Assembly: GCF_009498275.1 (NCBI RefSeq)
Contig: NZ_CP045643.1
Coordinates: 4,650,001-4,714,000 of the forward strand
Reading direction: 5' to 3'
DNA length: 64,000 nt
Source: Streptomyces fagopyri
GTDB taxonomy: Bacteria; Actinomycetota; Actinomycetes; Streptomycetales; Streptomycetaceae
Below the pieces are notes generated by a model. It ran no database searches and was not told where the DNA came from. It saw nothing but the letters and a program-made list of their open reading frames with translations. The position numbers and the translations under genes are program-made. Position 1 is the stretch's first letter, and every line of letters begins with the position of its first letter. Below, in pieces: positions 51,490 through 62,723 of the stretch.

Positions 51490-52713
51490 ATGAGCAGCAC
51501 GACCGTCCCCGCCCCCGTCCCTCCGGCCGCCTCCGTTCCCGGCACCGTGCCGGTCGTCGGCAGCGGATTCGGCGAAGCCCTGCACGAGGGCCTGGTCCGT
51601 GCGGCGTCCCGGATGCCGGCGCGCCGCGGTCCCGTCACCGGCCCGGCCGCCGACTCCCTGGGGATCTGGGAGACCGACGCCGTCCTCGACCGCTTCAGCG
51701 CCCGGCTGCCCGCCGTACTCGCCCCCGCGGAGGCGGAGGTGCCGGCGCTGCGCGGCACGCTGACGGAGTTCGCCCGCACGGTCCTGGCGCGCGCCGCGGA
51801 GGCCGCCCCCGCCCGGTCCGCGCCACCGGCCCCCGTCGCCCCGCCCTCGGCCTCCCCCCACCAGGTGGCGGCCGCCGTCGCGCTGCTCCTGGAGTGCGCC
51901 CTGCTGCACGTCCTGGAGCACGGCATCGCGCACCGCGAGAGCGCGCTGCCGCGTGCGGTCGCGGTGGTCAGGCGCCTCGGCGAGGTGGTCCGGGACGCCG
52001 GGGAGGGAGTGTGGTCCGGCGACGACGGCCGCGGTGAGCGCCGCAGGCTGGCCCGGCAGCTCCACGACGAACTGGGCGGCGCCCTGTCCGCGGCCCACCT
52101 CAGCCTCGAAGCCGCCACCACGGCGGCCACCCCGGGATCCGCACCGCCGCCCCACACCTTCGACGCACACACCACCCAGAACTCACCCGCACCCTCCGGC
52201 TCCCCCACCACGCTCGACACCCCCACCGCCCCTCTCGCCGCCCATCTCGCGGCCGCGCAGCGGGCGTTGGCGGAAGCCGACCGGCAGAACCAGGCGCTCA
52301 TCGGCGGCCTGCGCCGGCGGGCCGACCTGCCGCCCCTGCGCGAGGCCCTGGAGGCCTTCCTCGCGGGCCCCCGCCCACGGACCGGCCTCGGCATCCGGAC
52401 CACCGTCGAGGTCGTCGGAGACGAGCGGACCCTCTCCGAGCGGTACCGGGAGGAGACCTTCCTGGCCCTGCGTGAGGCCCTGCGCGACCGTCTGGCCCGC
52501 TCGGGCGCGCGGCGGGTGGACACGGTCGTACGCGTCACCAGGCGCTGGCTCTACGCGAAGGTGACCGACGACGGCCCCGCGGCCGGCCCCGCCGAGGCTC
52601 CGCACTCCCTGACCGACCGGATCGACGACCTGGGCGGCCGCACCCGCGTCACCCCGGCCACCCCCACCGGAACACTCCTGGAGATCCATCTGCCCCTGCG
52701 CGGGCACCCGTGA
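51490..52713 (+). CDS. Degenerate cytoplasmic histidine kinase-like protein
   Basis: A 407-residue protein without membrane segments. A HisKA_3-like helix (RRRLARQLHDELGGALSAAHLSLE) has the acceptor His192. The ATPase domain is eroded: the N-box Asn is Asp (EALRDRLARSG) and the G1 box is DDGPAAG in place of DxGxG, although GTLLEIHLPL closes the fold. So phosphorylation is doubtful. Shares a promoter block with the response regulator. Linker is Thr/Pro-rich. ATG 51490. Confidence 0.78.
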   Translation: MSSTTVPAPVPPAASVPGTVPVVGSGFGEALHEGLVRAASRMPARRGPVTGPAADSLGIWETDAVLDRFSARLPAVLAPAEAEVPALRGTLTEFARTVLARAAEAAPARSAPPAPVAPPSASPHQVAAAVALLLECALLHVLEHGIAHRESALPRAVAVVRRLGEVVRDAGEGVWSGDDGRGERRRLARQLHDELGGALSAAHLSLEAATTAATPGSAPPPHTFDAHTTQNSPAPSGSPTTLDTPTAPLAAHLAAAQRALAEADRQNQALIGGLRRRADLPPLREALEAFLAGPRPRTGLGIRTTVEVVGDERTLSERYREETFLALREALRDRLARSGARRVDTVVRVTRRWLYAKVTDDGPAAGPAEAPHSLTDRIDDLGGRTRVTPATPTGTLLEIHLPLRGHP

Positions 52714-52802
52714 CGCCCGGTCCCCGGTGGCCCGAGAAAAATTGAGAGACAGAACACACTCGGACCTGGGCGGCCCGATCCGGGCCGGTCCCCGGGCATA
52801 CG

Positions 52803-52838
52803 GAAGAGGGCCCATCGTGATCACGATGGGCCCTCTTC
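52803..52838. terminator. Perfect 36-bp palindromic terminator
   Basis: An 18-bp arm with no loop, immediately 3' of tRNA-Leu on the minus strand and 90 bp after the kinase-like gene. It would separate the cluster from core genes in both directions. Confidence 0.85.
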
Positions 52839-52840
52839 AC

Positions 52841-52927
52841 TGGTGCGCGAGGGGGGAGTTGAACCCCCACGCCCTTGCGGGCACTGGAACCTGAATCCAG
52901 CGCGTCTGCCTATTCCGCCACCCGCGC
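52841..52927 (-). tRNA. tRNA-Leu (anticodon CAG), CCA encoded
   Basis: A full cloverleaf on the minus strand: acceptor GCGCGGG pairs with CTCGCGC, discriminator A, encoded CCA at 52841-52843. The anticodon loop TTCAGGT is closed by CTGGA/TCCAG; a long class II variable arm is formed by TGCCCGCAAGGGCGT. The T arm is GGGGGTTCAACTCCCCC. The right-hand border of the polyketide cluster. Confidence 0.95.
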
Positions 52928-53341
52928 ATTGGGTGTGTCCTCCGGTGCCCCACCGTGTGGTGCGAGCGCCTTCCGACATGCAGAAGATTAGCACGGTGGC
53001 ACGGGCGGATTCACATCGCTTTCGAGCGGCCCCGGTGCCCCAGGACCCCGGCCACCCCGCGTACGCCGGGGGCCCGAGCACGTCGGCGCCGCCCGACGTA
53101 TCGACGAGAACCGGTTCACGTATCAACCTCGTACCGGTCCAGGCCATCTCCCCAGGAGCAGGGCAGGGTGCACAGCCGGGTGCGGGACACTGGTCCTGGG
53201 CCGCCTCTACGATCCTTGGCAGGAGTAGTGCAGGGAAGAGTTCGAAAAGGCGCCTCGCAGGGAACTCCGGGAGGGGACTTGGCAAGGCGTCGACAACCCG
53301 TCGACCGGGCCGACAGGGGGAACCAGCCGATTTCCCGGCGC
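52928..53341. other. Gap upstream of the fhaA operon
   Basis: No recognisable gene; probably holds the tRNA-Leu promoter (minus) and the operon promoter (plus). Reading frames here lack GC3 coding bias. Confidence 0.4.
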
Positions 53342-53485
53342 GTGGATACGATCAGTAAGCAGTACCAGCACGACCAGGACGACAGCGGCCGACCGTACGA
53401 CGCGGCGGGCCGTGCGCAGTACGGCACAGGCAGCACGCAGTACCAGGACGGCTACGAAGGAGGAGGTGCCCCATGGGAGTCCTGA
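53342..53485 (+). CDS. Putative 47-residue protein overlapping the fhaA start
   Basis: From GTG 53342 the frame has almost only G/C in third positions and encodes a Gln/Tyr/Asp-rich peptide (SKQYQHDQDDSGRPYDAAG...QDGYEGGGAPWES), stopping 10 bp inside fhaA. Its Shine-Dalgarno is weak and it is short, so it may be a leader ORF or chance. Its stop inside fhaA could couple translation. Confidence 0.35.
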   Translation: MDTISKQYQHDQDDSGRPYDAAGRAQYGTGSTQYQDGYEGGGAPWES

Positions 53486-54333
53486 AGAAATTCGAGCAGC
53501 GTCTCGAAGGTCTGGTCAACGGCACCTTCGCCAAGGTGTTCAAGTCCGAGGTCCAGCCCGTGGAGATCGCCGGAGCGCTGCAGCGCGAGTGCGACAACAA
53601 CGCGACGATCTGGAACCGCGACCGGACCGTCGTACCGAACGACTTCATCGTGGAGCTGAGCACACCGGACTTCGAGCGCCTCAGCCCCTACTCGGGCCAG
53701 CTCGGCGACGAGCTCGCCGGCATGGTGCGCGACTACGCCAAGCAGCAGCGCTACACGTTCATGGGCCCCATCAAGGTCCATCTGGAGAAGGCGGACGACC
53801 TCGACACCGGCCTGTACCGGGTACGCAGCCGTACGCTCGCCTCCTCCACCGACCAGCAGGCACCCGAGCGCGCCCCCGCGGGACCCCCTCCGGCGTCCCC
53901 GCGCGGCCAGGGCGGCCAGAACAACCAGGGCGGCTACGGCTACCCGCCGGCGGCCGCTCCTCCCATGCCGTCCGCGCCGCCGCCCGGACGCCCGGGACCG
54001 TCGCCCATGGGCCAGCGCCCCGGCGCGGCTCCCGGCCCGGCGAGCGGTGGCCGCACGCGGCACTGGATCGAGATCAACGGCACCCGCCATCAGATCTCCC
54101 GCCCGACGCTGGTGCTGGGCCGCAGCACCGAAGCCGACGTGCGGATCGACGATCCCGGCGTATCGCGCCGGCACTGTGAGATCCGGACCGGAACGCCCTC
54201 GACGATCCAGGATCTCGGGTCCACCAACGGCATCGTGGTGGACGGGCAGCACACCACCCGCGCTACGCTCCGCGACGGCTCGCGGATCGTCGTGGGCAGC
54301 ACCACCATCATTTACCGGCAAGCCGAAGGGTGA
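53473..54333 (+). CDS. fhaA: FHA-domain protein FhaA
   Basis: A 286-residue protein: DUF3662 N-terminal domain (GVLKKFEQRLEGLVNGTFAKVFKSEVQPVEIAGALQRECDNN, about 1-125), a Pro/Gly linker and a C-terminal FHA domain (about 195-283; LVLGRSTEADVRIDDPGVSRRHCEI). FHA domains bind phosphothreonine from PknB substrates; in mycobacteria FhaA regulates peptidoglycan synthesis. ATG 53473 with AGGAGGAGG upstream. Confidence 0.95.
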   Translation: MGVLKKFEQRLEGLVNGTFAKVFKSEVQPVEIAGALQRECDNNATIWNRDRTVVPNDFIVELSTPDFERLSPYSGQLGDELAGMVRDYAKQQRYTFMGPIKVHLEKADDLDTGLYRVRSRTLASSTDQQAPERAPAGPPPASPRGQGGQNNQGGYGYPPAAAPPMPSAPPPGRPGPSPMGQRPGAAPGPASGGRTRHWIEINGTRHQISRPTLVLGRSTEADVRIDDPGVSRRHCEIRTGTPSTIQDLGSTNGIVVDGQHTTRATLRDGSRIVVGSTTIIYRQAEG

Positions 54334-54343
54334 AGCGGGGGCA

Positions 54344-54868
54344 ATGTCAGAGCTGACCCTCACGGTCATGCGGCTGGGTTTCCTGGCCGTACTGTGGCTG
54401 TTCGTGATCGTGGCCGTGCAGGTCATCCGCAGCGACCTGTTCGGAACGCGTGTCACACAGCGCGGCTCGCGCAGGGACGCCGCCAGGCCTCAGCAGGCCG
54501 CGCGCCAGGCTGCGGCGCCACCGCCGCAGCGCCAGCAGGCGCCACCGAGCGGTGGCGGACGCCAGCGCCGCGGCGCCCCTACCAAACTCGTCGTCTCCGA
54601 GGGCACCCTCACGGGCACGACGGTCGCGCTCCAGGGGCAGACCATCACGCTCGGGCGCGCGCACGACAGCACCATCGTGCTGGACGACGACTACGCGTCC
54701 AGCCGCCATGCCAGGATCTACCCGGACCGGGATGGCCAGTGGATCGTCGAGGACCTCGGCTCCACCAATGGCACGTATCTCGACCGGAGCCGGCTGACGA
54801 CTCCCACGCCGATCCCCCTGGGTGCGCCCATCCGCATCGGCAAGACCGTCATCGAGCTGCGGAAGTAG
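54344..54868 (+). CDS. fhaB: FHA-domain protein FhaB/FipA
   Basis: A 174-residue membrane-anchored FHA protein: one N-terminal helix (LTLTVMRLGFLAVLWLFVIVAVQVI), a Gln/Pro/Arg linker and an FHA domain (ITLGRAHDSTIVLDDDYASSRHARIYPD...STNGTYLDR). Reader of PknA/PknB signalling in cell division. 10 bp after fhaA. Confidence 0.95.
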   Translation: MSELTLTVMRLGFLAVLWLFVIVAVQVIRSDLFGTRVTQRGSRRDAARPQQAARQAAAPPPQRQQAPPSGGGRQRRGAPTKLVVSEGTLTGTTVALQGQTITLGRAHDSTIVLDDDYASSRHARIYPDRDGQWIVEDLGSTNGTYLDRSRLTTPTPIPLGAPIRIGKTVIELRK

Positions 54869-54960
54869 TGCCACGTCATGAATGAGCGCGAGCGGAGCGA
54901 GCACGCAGCGGCGGTCCACACGAAGGACGCCGGCGCGCTCCCGACCGGAGGGTGGGCACC

Positions 54961-56538
54961 GTGCGGATGTACCCGGAGCCGACGGGCGAGGTGCGCATGA
55001 GTCTGTCACTGCGCTTCGCCGCCGGATCGCACAAAGGCATGATCCGCGAGGGCAACGAGGACTCCGGTTACGCCGGTCCACGGCTGCTCGCGATCGCCGA
55101 CGGGATGGGCGGCCAGGCCGCCGGTGAGGTCGCCTCCTCCGAGGTGATCTCCACCATCGTGGCGCTCGACGACGACGTGCCCGGCTCCGACATCCTCACC
55201 TCGCTCGGCACCGCCGTACAGCGTGCCAACGACCAGCTCAGGATGATGGTCGAGGAGGACCCCCAGCTGGAGGGCATGGGGACCACCCTCACCGCGCTCC
55301 TGTGGACCGGCCAGCGCCTCGGCCTCGTCCACGTCGGCGACTCCCGCGCCTATCTGCTCCGGGACGGCGTCCTCACGCAGATCACCCAGGACCACACCTG
55401 GGTGCAGCGCCTCGTCGACGAGGGCCGCATCACCGAGGAGGAGGCCACCACCCACCCGCAGCGCTCCCTGCTGATGCGCGCGCTGGGCAGTGGCGACCAC
55501 GTCGAACCGGACCTCTCCATCCGCGAGGTCCGCGCCGGCGACCGCTACCTGATCTGCTCGGACGGACTGTCCGGCGTCGTCTCGCACCAGACGATGGAGG
55601 ACACCCTCGCCAGCTACCAGGGCCCGCAGGAGACCGTCCAGAACCTGATCGAGCTCGCGCTGCGTGGCGGCGGCCCCGACAACATCACCGTCATCGTCGC
55701 CGACGTCCTCGACATCGACTCCGGCGACACCCTCGCCGCACAGCTCTCCGACACCCCCGTCGTGGTCGGCGCGGTCGCCGAGAACCAGCACCAGCTGCAC
55801 GACAACGGCGCCATGCAGACCCCCGCGGGCCGCGCCTCCGGTCTCGGCCGTCAGGTGCCCGGACAGGGCGGCGGCGAGTTCGGACCGCCCGGCAGCGGCG
55901 ACGACGACGGCTACGGCTCCACGGGCGGCTTCGCCGACTACTCGGACGAGGACTTCGTCAAGCCGCGCGGCGGACGCAAGTGGCTGAAGAGATCCTTCTA
56001 CTCCGTGCTCGCGCTCGCCGTCATCGGCGGCGGCGCGTACGGCGGCTACCGGTGGACGCAGACGCAGTACTACGTCGGCAGCAAGGGCGAGCACGTCGCC
56101 CTGTACCGCGGCATCAGCCAGGACCTGGCCTGGGTCTCGCTCTCGAAGGTCGAGAAGGACCACCCCGAGATCGAACTCAAGTACCTGCCGCCGTACCAGC
56201 AGAAGCAGGTCAAGGCGACCATCACGGAGGGCGGTCTCGTCGACGCCCGGTCCAAGATCGACGAGCTCGCGGTGCAGGCGTCGGCGTGCAGGAAGGACTC
56301 CGAGCGCCGCACCGCCGAGACACAGAACAAGGCCAAGGCCGGTGAGGGCGAGGCGGGTGGGACCACGGGAACCACAACCACCTCCCTGACGTCCAAGGCC
56401 ACGTCCAGTCCGACGCCGACACCGAACTCGTCGAGTTCACCGTCGTCGAACCCGTCCAAGACCGCACCCACTCCCACACCCGGCCCCAGCCTCTCCGACG
56501 AGGAGCAGAAGCTGGTCTCGCTGTGCGGTAAGCAGTAA
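54961..56538 (+). CDS. pstP: PP2C-type serine/threonine phosphatase
   Basis: A 525-residue phosphatase: catalytic PP2C domain (about 12-250) with EGNEDS, ADGMGGQAAGE, VHVGDSRAYLL, SDGLSGVV and GGPDNITVIVAD metal motifs; a linker, one transmembrane helix (FYSVLALAVIGGGAYGGY), and an extracellular Ser/Thr/Pro tail. Dephosphorylates PknB and its substrates. The start is likely GTG 54961 (GGAGGG 8 nt upstream); ATG 54967 or 54997 are possible. Confidence 0.95.
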   Translation: MRMYPEPTGEVRMSLSLRFAAGSHKGMIREGNEDSGYAGPRLLAIADGMGGQAAGEVASSEVISTIVALDDDVPGSDILTSLGTAVQRANDQLRMMVEEDPQLEGMGTTLTALLWTGQRLGLVHVGDSRAYLLRDGVLTQITQDHTWVQRLVDEGRITEEEATTHPQRSLLMRALGSGDHVEPDLSIREVRAGDRYLICSDGLSGVVSHQTMEDTLASYQGPQETVQNLIELALRGGGPDNITVIVADVLDIDSGDTLAAQLSDTPVVVGAVAENQHQLHDNGAMQTPAGRASGLGRQVPGQGGGEFGPPGSGDDDGYGSTGGFADYSDEDFVKPRGGRKWLKRSFYSVLALAVIGGGAYGGYRWTQTQYYVGSKGEHVALYRGISQDLAWVSLSKVEKDHPEIELKYLPPYQQKQVKATITEGGLVDARSKIDELAVQASACRKDSERRTAETQNKAKAGEGEAGGTTGTTTTSLTSKATSSPTPTPNSSSSPSSNPSKTAPTPTPGPSLSDEEQKLVSLCGKQ

Positions 56539-56564
56539 GAAGCCGTGAGGGGCCCTGTCACACC

Positions 56565-58013
56565 ATGAGCAGTAGTACGAACACGCCGACGCACCACACG
56601 TCGACGATCGGCTCCATCGGCACGCCGAGCCGCCGCAACACCGAGCTCGCGCTGCTGGTGTTCGCCGTCGTCATCCCGGTCTTCGCCTACGCCAACGTGG
56701 GCCTGGCCATCAACGACTCGGTGCCGCCCGGCCTGCTGAGCTACGGCCTCGGTCTCGGCCTGCTCGCCGGCGTGGGCCATCTCGCGGTGCGCAAGTTCGC
56801 CCCGTACGCGGACCCGCTGCTGCTGCCGCTGGCGACGCTGCTCAACGGCCTCGGCCTGGTGATGATCTGGCGTCTCGACCAGTCCAAGCTGCTCCGGTCG
56901 CTGCCCAATTTCGCCCCCGCCGCGCCCCGCCAGCTGATGTACACCGCACTGGGCATCGGCCTGCTCGTCGTCGTACTGATCTTCCTCAAGGACCACCGCG
57001 TCCTTCAGCGGTACACCTACATCTCCATGTTCGGCGCCCTGATCCTGCTGCTGCTGCCGCTGGTTCCGGGCCTCGGCGCCAACATCTACGGCGCCAAGAT
57101 CTGGATCTCGATCCCCGGCCTGGGCACCCTCCAGCCCGGCGAGTTCGCGAAGATCATCCTCGCGGTCTTCTTCGCCGGCTACCTGATGGTCAAGCGCGAC
57201 GCGCTGGCCCTCGCCAGCCGCCGCTTCATGGGCCTCTACCTGCCGCGCGGACGCGACCTCGGCCCGATCCTGGTGGTCTGGTTCGTCTCCATCCTGATCC
57301 TGGTCTTCGAGACCGACCTCGGTACCTCGCTGCTGTTCTTCGGCATGTTCGTGATCATGCTGTACGTCGCCACGGAGCGGACCAGCTGGATCGTCTTCGG
57401 TCTGCTGATGTCGGCGGTCGGCGCGGTGGGCGTGGCGAGCTTCGAACCGCACATCCAGACCCGTGTCCAGGCCTGGCTCAACCCGCTGCACGAGTACAAG
57501 CTCAGCCAGGCCGGAACCCACGACGGCATCCTCCACTCCGAGCAGGCCATGCAGGCGCTGTGGGCCTTCGGCTCCGGCGGCACGCTCGGCACCGGATGGG
57601 GGCAGGGCCACTCCGAGCTCATCCGGTTCGCCGCCAACTCCGACTTCATCCTCGCCAGCTTCGGCGAGGAACTGGGCCTGGCGGGGATCATGGCGATCCT
57701 GGTCATCTACGGCCTGATCGCGGAGCGCGGCATCCGTACGGCGCTCGCGGCCCGCGACCCGTTCGGCAAGCTCCTCGCCGTGGGCCTCTCCGGCGGCTTC
57801 GCGCTCCAGGTCTTCGTCGTCGCGGGCGGCGTCATGGGCCTGATCCCGCTCACCGGTATGACGATGCCGTTCGTGGCCTACGGAGGCTCCTCCGTCATCG
57901 CCAACTGGGCGCTGATGGGCATCCTCATCAGGATCAGCGACACCGCCCGCCGCCCCGCGCCCGCGCCCGCACCCAGCCCCGACGCCGAGATGACCCAGGT
58001 GGTCCGCCCGTGA
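56565..58013 (+). CDS. FtsW/RodA/SpoVE family peptidoglycan glycosyltransferase
   Basis: A 482-residue polytopic SEDS protein. Key segments are GAKIWISIPGLGTLQPGEFAKI, with the catalytic-side Asp region LVFETDLGTSLLFFGMFVIMLY, and GMTMPFVAYGGSSVIANWALMGILI at the C-terminus. Polymerises glycan with its partner PbpA, encoded directly downstream (GTGA overlap). Confidence 0.95.
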   Translation: MSSSTNTPTHHTSTIGSIGTPSRRNTELALLVFAVVIPVFAYANVGLAINDSVPPGLLSYGLGLGLLAGVGHLAVRKFAPYADPLLLPLATLLNGLGLVMIWRLDQSKLLRSLPNFAPAAPRQLMYTALGIGLLVVVLIFLKDHRVLQRYTYISMFGALILLLLPLVPGLGANIYGAKIWISIPGLGTLQPGEFAKIILAVFFAGYLMVKRDALALASRRFMGLYLPRGRDLGPILVVWFVSILILVFETDLGTSLLFFGMFVIMLYVATERTSWIVFGLLMSAVGAVGVASFEPHIQTRVQAWLNPLHEYKLSQAGTHDGILHSEQAMQALWAFGSGGTLGTGWGQGHSELIRFAANSDFILASFGEELGLAGIMAILVIYGLIAERGIRTALAARDPFGKLLAVGLSGGFALQVFVVAGGVMGLIPLTGMTMPFVAYGGSSVIANWALMGILIRISDTARRPAPAPAPSPDAEMTQVVRP

Positions 58014-59500
58014 ACAAGCCCCTGCGCCGGATCGCGATCTTCTGCGGGCTCCTCGTCCTCGCCCTGCTGATCCGCGACAACTACATCCAGTACGTCCAGG
58101 CGGACAGTCTGCGGACCGACACGCACAACCGCCGCGTCGCCATCGAGCGGTACGCCACCCCGCGCGGCGACATCATCGTCGACGGCAACCCGATCACCGG
58201 GGCCGTCAAGTCGGCCAAGGACGGCATCAACGACTTCGAGTACAAGCGCACCTACAAGGACGGCGCGATGTGGTCGCCCGTCACCGGGTACGCCTCCCAG
58301 GCCTTCGGCGCCACCCAGCTGGAGAGCATCGACGACGGCATCCTCACCGGCAACGACGACCGGCTCTTCTTCCGCAACACCCTCGACATGCTCACGGGCA
58401 AGAAGAAGCAGGGCGGCAACGTCGTCACCACCCTCAACGCCGCCGCGCAGAAGGCCGCGTACCAGGGCCTGCTGAAGCAGGGCAAGGGCGCCGTCGCGGC
58501 GATCGACCCCAAGACGGGCGCGATCCTGGCGCTGGCCTCCACTCCGTCGTACGACCCGTCGACCTTCGCCGGGAACTCCACCACGACGGACAGCAAGGCC
58601 TGGACCAAGCTCCTGAAGAAGAACAACCCCGACGACCCGCTGCTCAACCGGGCGCTGCGCGAGACCTACCCGCCGGGCTCCACCTTCAAGGTGGTCACCG
58701 CGGCGGCCGCGCTGCAGAACGGGCTGTACTCGTCCGCCGACGAGAAGACGGACTCGCCGCTGCCCTACACGCTGCCCGACACCAGGACCGAGCTGAAGAA
58801 CGAGGGCAGCATCCCCTGCAAGAACGCGACGATGCGCGTCGCGCTGCGCTACTCCTGCAACACGGTCTTCGGCAAGATCGGCGCCGACCTCGGCAAGGAC
58901 AAGATGCTGGAGGAGGCCGAGAAGTTCGGCTTCAACGAGCAGCAGTTCACGCCCGTGCGCTCCAGCGCCTCCGTCTTCCCCAAGTCGATGGACAAGCCGC
59001 AGACGGCGCTCAGCTCCATCGGCCAGTTCGAGACGGCCGCGACCCCGCTGCAGATGGCCATGGTCGCCTCGGCGGTCGCCAACGACGGCACGCTGATGAA
59101 GCCGTACATGGTCGACAAGCTGCAGGCCCCGAACCTGGACGTGGTCTCGCAGACCGAGCCGGAGAAGCTCGGCGAACCGCTCTCCAAGGACAACGCCCAG
59201 ATCCTTCAGTCGATGATGGAGACGGTCGTCAAGGTAGGCACCGGCACCAACGCCCAGATCAACGAGAACGGCGTCACGGTGGGCGGCAAGACCGGTACCG
59301 CCCAGCACGGTGTGGCCAACAGCGAGAACCCGTACGCCTGGTTCATCTCGTACGCGAAGCTGGCCGACGGCAGCTCTCCGGTCGCCGTCGCCGTGGTGGT
59401 CGAGGACGAGGGCGCCAACCGGGACGACATCTCCGGTGGTGGTCTCGCGGCCCCGATCGCCAAGAGTGTGATGAAGGCAGTAATCGACAGCAAGAAGTGA
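58010..59500 (+). CDS. pbpA: Class B penicillin-binding protein PbpA
   Basis: A 496-residue transpeptidase with an N-terminal anchor (IAIFCGLLVLALLIRDNYIQYVQ). Catalytic motifs: STFK with Ser224, SCN (YSCNTVFGK) and KTGTAQ. Partner of the FtsW/RodA protein. GTG 58010 overlaps its stop. Confidence 0.95.
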   Translation: MNKPLRRIAIFCGLLVLALLIRDNYIQYVQADSLRTDTHNRRVAIERYATPRGDIIVDGNPITGAVKSAKDGINDFEYKRTYKDGAMWSPVTGYASQAFGATQLESIDDGILTGNDDRLFFRNTLDMLTGKKKQGGNVVTTLNAAAQKAAYQGLLKQGKGAVAAIDPKTGAILALASTPSYDPSTFAGNSTTTDSKAWTKLLKKNNPDDPLLNRALRETYPPGSTFKVVTAAAALQNGLYSSADEKTDSPLPYTLPDTRTELKNEGSIPCKNATMRVALRYSCNTVFGKIGADLGKDKMLEEAEKFGFNEQQFTPVRSSASVFPKSMDKPQTALSSIGQFETAATPLQMAMVASAVANDGTLMKPYMVDKLQAPNLDVVSQTEPEKLGEPLSKDNAQILQSMMETVVKVGTGTNAQINENGVTVGGKTGTAQHGVANSENPYAWFISYAKLADGSSPVAVAVVVEDEGANRDDISGGGLAAPIAKSVMKAVIDSKK

Positions 59501-59670
59501 CCCCTGTCACGTCCCCTTCACATCGGTGCACGTTGCGATACCGGTCCTGCATCGGGTGACGGGCTAGGCCAGGTCACACAAGTCGATCCGGGTACGGTAT
59601 GCCCGGACGGCACACCGCCGGACCACACATGCGTGCGGTCGGGATCGACGGAGAGGGCTGGTAGGTAGCT

Positions 59671-61650
<1,980 letters not shown>

Positions 61651-61675
61651 CGGCTGAACAGGCAAGTCTGCCGAC

Positions 61676-61709
61676 AAGGGCCCGGTACTCGTCGGAGTAC
61701 CGGGCCCTT
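61676..61709 (+). terminator. Terminator after pknB
   Basis: A perfect 15-bp stem and 4-nt loop (GTCG), 26 bp after the stop. Confidence 0.85.
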
Positions 61710-61728
61710 GAACATCTCGTGTGCGCTA

Positions 61729-61824
61729 TGCCGCACGGCCTGAAGGCCGCCATCACGCAGGCGACCAGCAACCCGGGTGACCGCTTCCACACCTGCCCGG
61801 ACTACCAGCCCGAGCCGGCGTGAC
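61729..61824 (+). CDS. Putative 31-residue ORF of unknown function
   Basis: Frame MPHGLKAAITQATS... to FHTCPDYQPEPA with G/C in nearly all third positions. No ribosome site is visible. It may be the C-terminal remnant of a lost gene or a small peptide; not recognised. Confidence 0.25.
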
Positions 61825-61892
61825 CCGCCGCGGGCCGGATCGTGATCACCGGCCGCATACGGCACGTACCACCGCCGAAGGAGCCGTGCCGG

Positions 61893-62639
61893 TCAGCCGC
61901 GCAGTTCCTTCGGCGGTGTCCGCGCGCTGTCCACCTTGTCGACGCGCTCCAGCTCGCCCCAGACGACGTACCGGTCGCGGGACGTGTAGACCGGCGTGCA
62001 GGTCGTCAGGGTGATGTAGTGGCCCGGCTTCTTCCTGCCCGACTCCTTGGGGACCGCGCCGAGGACCTTCACGTTGTACTTCGAGGTCTCCGGGAGGATG
62101 CCGAAGACCTTGTACACGTACCACTTGTCCTTGGTCTCGAAGACGATCGGATCGCCCTTCTCGACCTTGTCGATGTTGTGGAACTTGGCGCCGTGGCCGT
62201 CGCGGTGGGCGGCGAGCGTGAAGTTCCCGTTCTTGCCGGTCATCGGCAGCGACGACTTGACGGGGTCCGTGTAGTAGCCGGCGACGCCGTCGTTGAGGAC
62301 CTCCGTGGAGGTGCCCTTCTCGACGAGCACCTCACCGTTCTTCATGGACGGGACGTGCAGGAAGCCGATGCCGTCCTTGGTGTCCAGCGCTCCGGGGCCC
62401 TTGTCCGCCGCCCAGTGGTCGCGGACCTTGTCGCCCTGCTGGTGCGCCGCGCGGTCCGCGACGACGTTCGTCCACCACAGCGAGTAGACGACGAAGAGGC
62501 CGAGCACCAGGCCCGCGGTGATGAGGAGTTCGCCGAAGACACTGACCGCCATCGCGATCGGGCCGGGACCACGCCGTTTCGGTGCGGGCGCCTCGGCGTC
62601 GGCGTCGGCGCGCTCGTCGTGGTCGGTCCTCGCTGCCAC
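61893..62639 (-). CDS. Class E sortase
   Basis: A 248-residue transpeptidase that anchors LAxTG-type proteins (chaplins in S. coelicolor). One membrane helix (MAVSVFGELLITAGLVLGLFVVYSLWW), catalytic LTTCTP with Cys, His in LAAHRDGHG and Arg near SRDRYVVWGELE. GTG 62639. Confidence 0.93.
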   Translation of the reverse strand: MAARTDHDERADADAEAPAPKRRGPGPIAMAVSVFGELLITAGLVLGLFVVYSLWWTNVVADRAAHQQGDKVRDHWAADKGPGALDTKDGIGFLHVPSMKNGEVLVEKGTSTEVLNDGVAGYYTDPVKSSLPMTGKNGNFTLAAHRDGHGAKFHNIDKVEKGDPIVFETKDKWYVYKVFGILPETSKYNVKVLGAVPKESGRKKPGHYITLTTCTPVYTSRDRYVVWGELERVDKVDSARTPPKELRG

Positions 62640-62723
62640 TGTGCATCTGCCCCGTCTGGTCTGTCTCAGGTTGTCTCACGCGCTCGTCGCCCGAGGGGAC
62701 AGCCCGCGCACCGCTGGATGCGC

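Noticed and set aside
52841..52927. tRNA-Leu as integrase attachment site
   Set aside because: No integrase gene and no duplicate of the tRNA 3' end was noticed at the left side of the cluster; kept only as a question.
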